Shown here: one piece after another, positions 5,846 through 5,959 of the stretch | How the letters are laid out: each line of letters begins with the position of its first letter | Numbering within the stretch: position 1 is the first letter of the stretch | Assembly (NCBI GenBank): GCA_000436695.1 | Contig: HF992539.1 | Span: 1 to 5,959, forward strand | Length of the DNA: 5,959 nucleotides | Reading direction: 5' to 3' | DNA from: Prevotella sp. CAG:1185 | GTDB taxonomy: Bacteria; Bacteroidota; Bacteroidia; Bacteroidales; Bacteroidaceae | Program-made: the position numbers and the translations under genes | Notes under the pieces: generated by a model | The model's input: only the letters and a program-made list of their open reading frames with translations | The model's database searches: none | Told to the model about the DNA's origin: nothing

Positions 5846-5887
5846 AAAAATATCGCTGCAAAGATAAGGTTTTGCCGCGATATTTTT
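5846..5887. promoter_or_regulatory. Imperfect dyad overlapping a -7 box upstream of the flavoprotein gene
   Basis: Eleven bp (AAAAATATCGC at 5846-5856 with GCGATATTTTT at 5877-5887), one mismatch and five more bp (GCAAA at 5858-5862 with TTTGC at 5871-5875) flank an 8-nt centre. On the minus strand a perfect -7 box TATCTTTG lies at 5866-5859, which would start transcripts near 5852, but no TTTG -33 box is found 19-21 bp upstream. The dyad could be an operator over this promoter. It could also be a bidirectional terminator, since T-rich tracts follow on both strands, for a gene beyond the right edge. Confidence 0.5.
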
Positions 5888-5959
5888 ATGTGGTTTGCCG
5901 TTATTTTTTATTTTTCGGCACTAGTGTCCCGTTAAAATGGGACGAGTTAAACAATTAAT
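5888..5959. other. Right-edge AT-rich region with a small inverted repeat
   Basis: GTCCC (5926-5930) and GGGAC (5939-5943) form a short inverted repeat, and GTTAAA is repeated at 5931-5936 and 5946-5951. No coding frame is recognisable. The region could be the start of a mobile element or of another regulatory region, but the window ends before this can be judged. Confidence 0.25.

Overview
The window reads as chromosomal DNA from a Bacteroidota bacterium, most likely order Bacteroidales and Prevotella-like. Three things point there: promoters of the form TTTG-N19/20-TAnnTTTG, no strong Shine-Dalgarno sites at confident starts, and protein sequences that look like Bacteroides/Prevotella versions of their families. 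The assignment is by eye, not by database search.

Layout. Positions 1-240 hold no recognisable gene. A Bacteroidota promoter (244-274) and a short leader with a terminator-like hairpin precede glyQS (361-1902, glycyl-tRNA synthetase). An FKBP-type peptidyl-prolyl isomerase lipoprotein (1903-2538) starts on the base after the glyQS stop codon, and a strong hairpin terminator (about 2560-2597) closes this two-gene unit. A spacer of about 710 bases follows. Its first part is GT-rich and appears empty. Its second part carries four ATGT/ACAT half-sites phased at exactly 10 bp, a clear promoter (2862-2893), a structured RNA of about 300 nt and a strong intrinsic terminator (3167-3204). That terminator lies only 45 bases before a MATE-family multidrug/cation antiporter gene (3250-4674). 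The RNA is either a free-standing small RNA or a terminator-controlled leader of the MATE gene; this is the most interesting part of the window.

The MATE gene converges on a minus-strand flavoprotein gene of the nitronate monooxygenase / FabK family (4875-5825). The 200 bases between them contain a long imperfect inverted repeat (4728-4796), a second hairpin (4815-4853) with an unusual T-run-first, A-run-last arrangement, and a small minus-strand terminator. Upstream of the flavoprotein gene, a 17-bp imperfect dyad (5846-5887) overlaps a promoter-like -7 box. The last bases show a small inverted repeat that could be the edge of another element.

The genes do not form one pathway. glyQS with the FKBP lipoprotein is a housekeeping translation plus envelope-folding pair. 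MATE is an export function and the flavoprotein a metabolic or detoxification function. I see no complete mobile element, CRISPR array, tRNA or rRNA gene.
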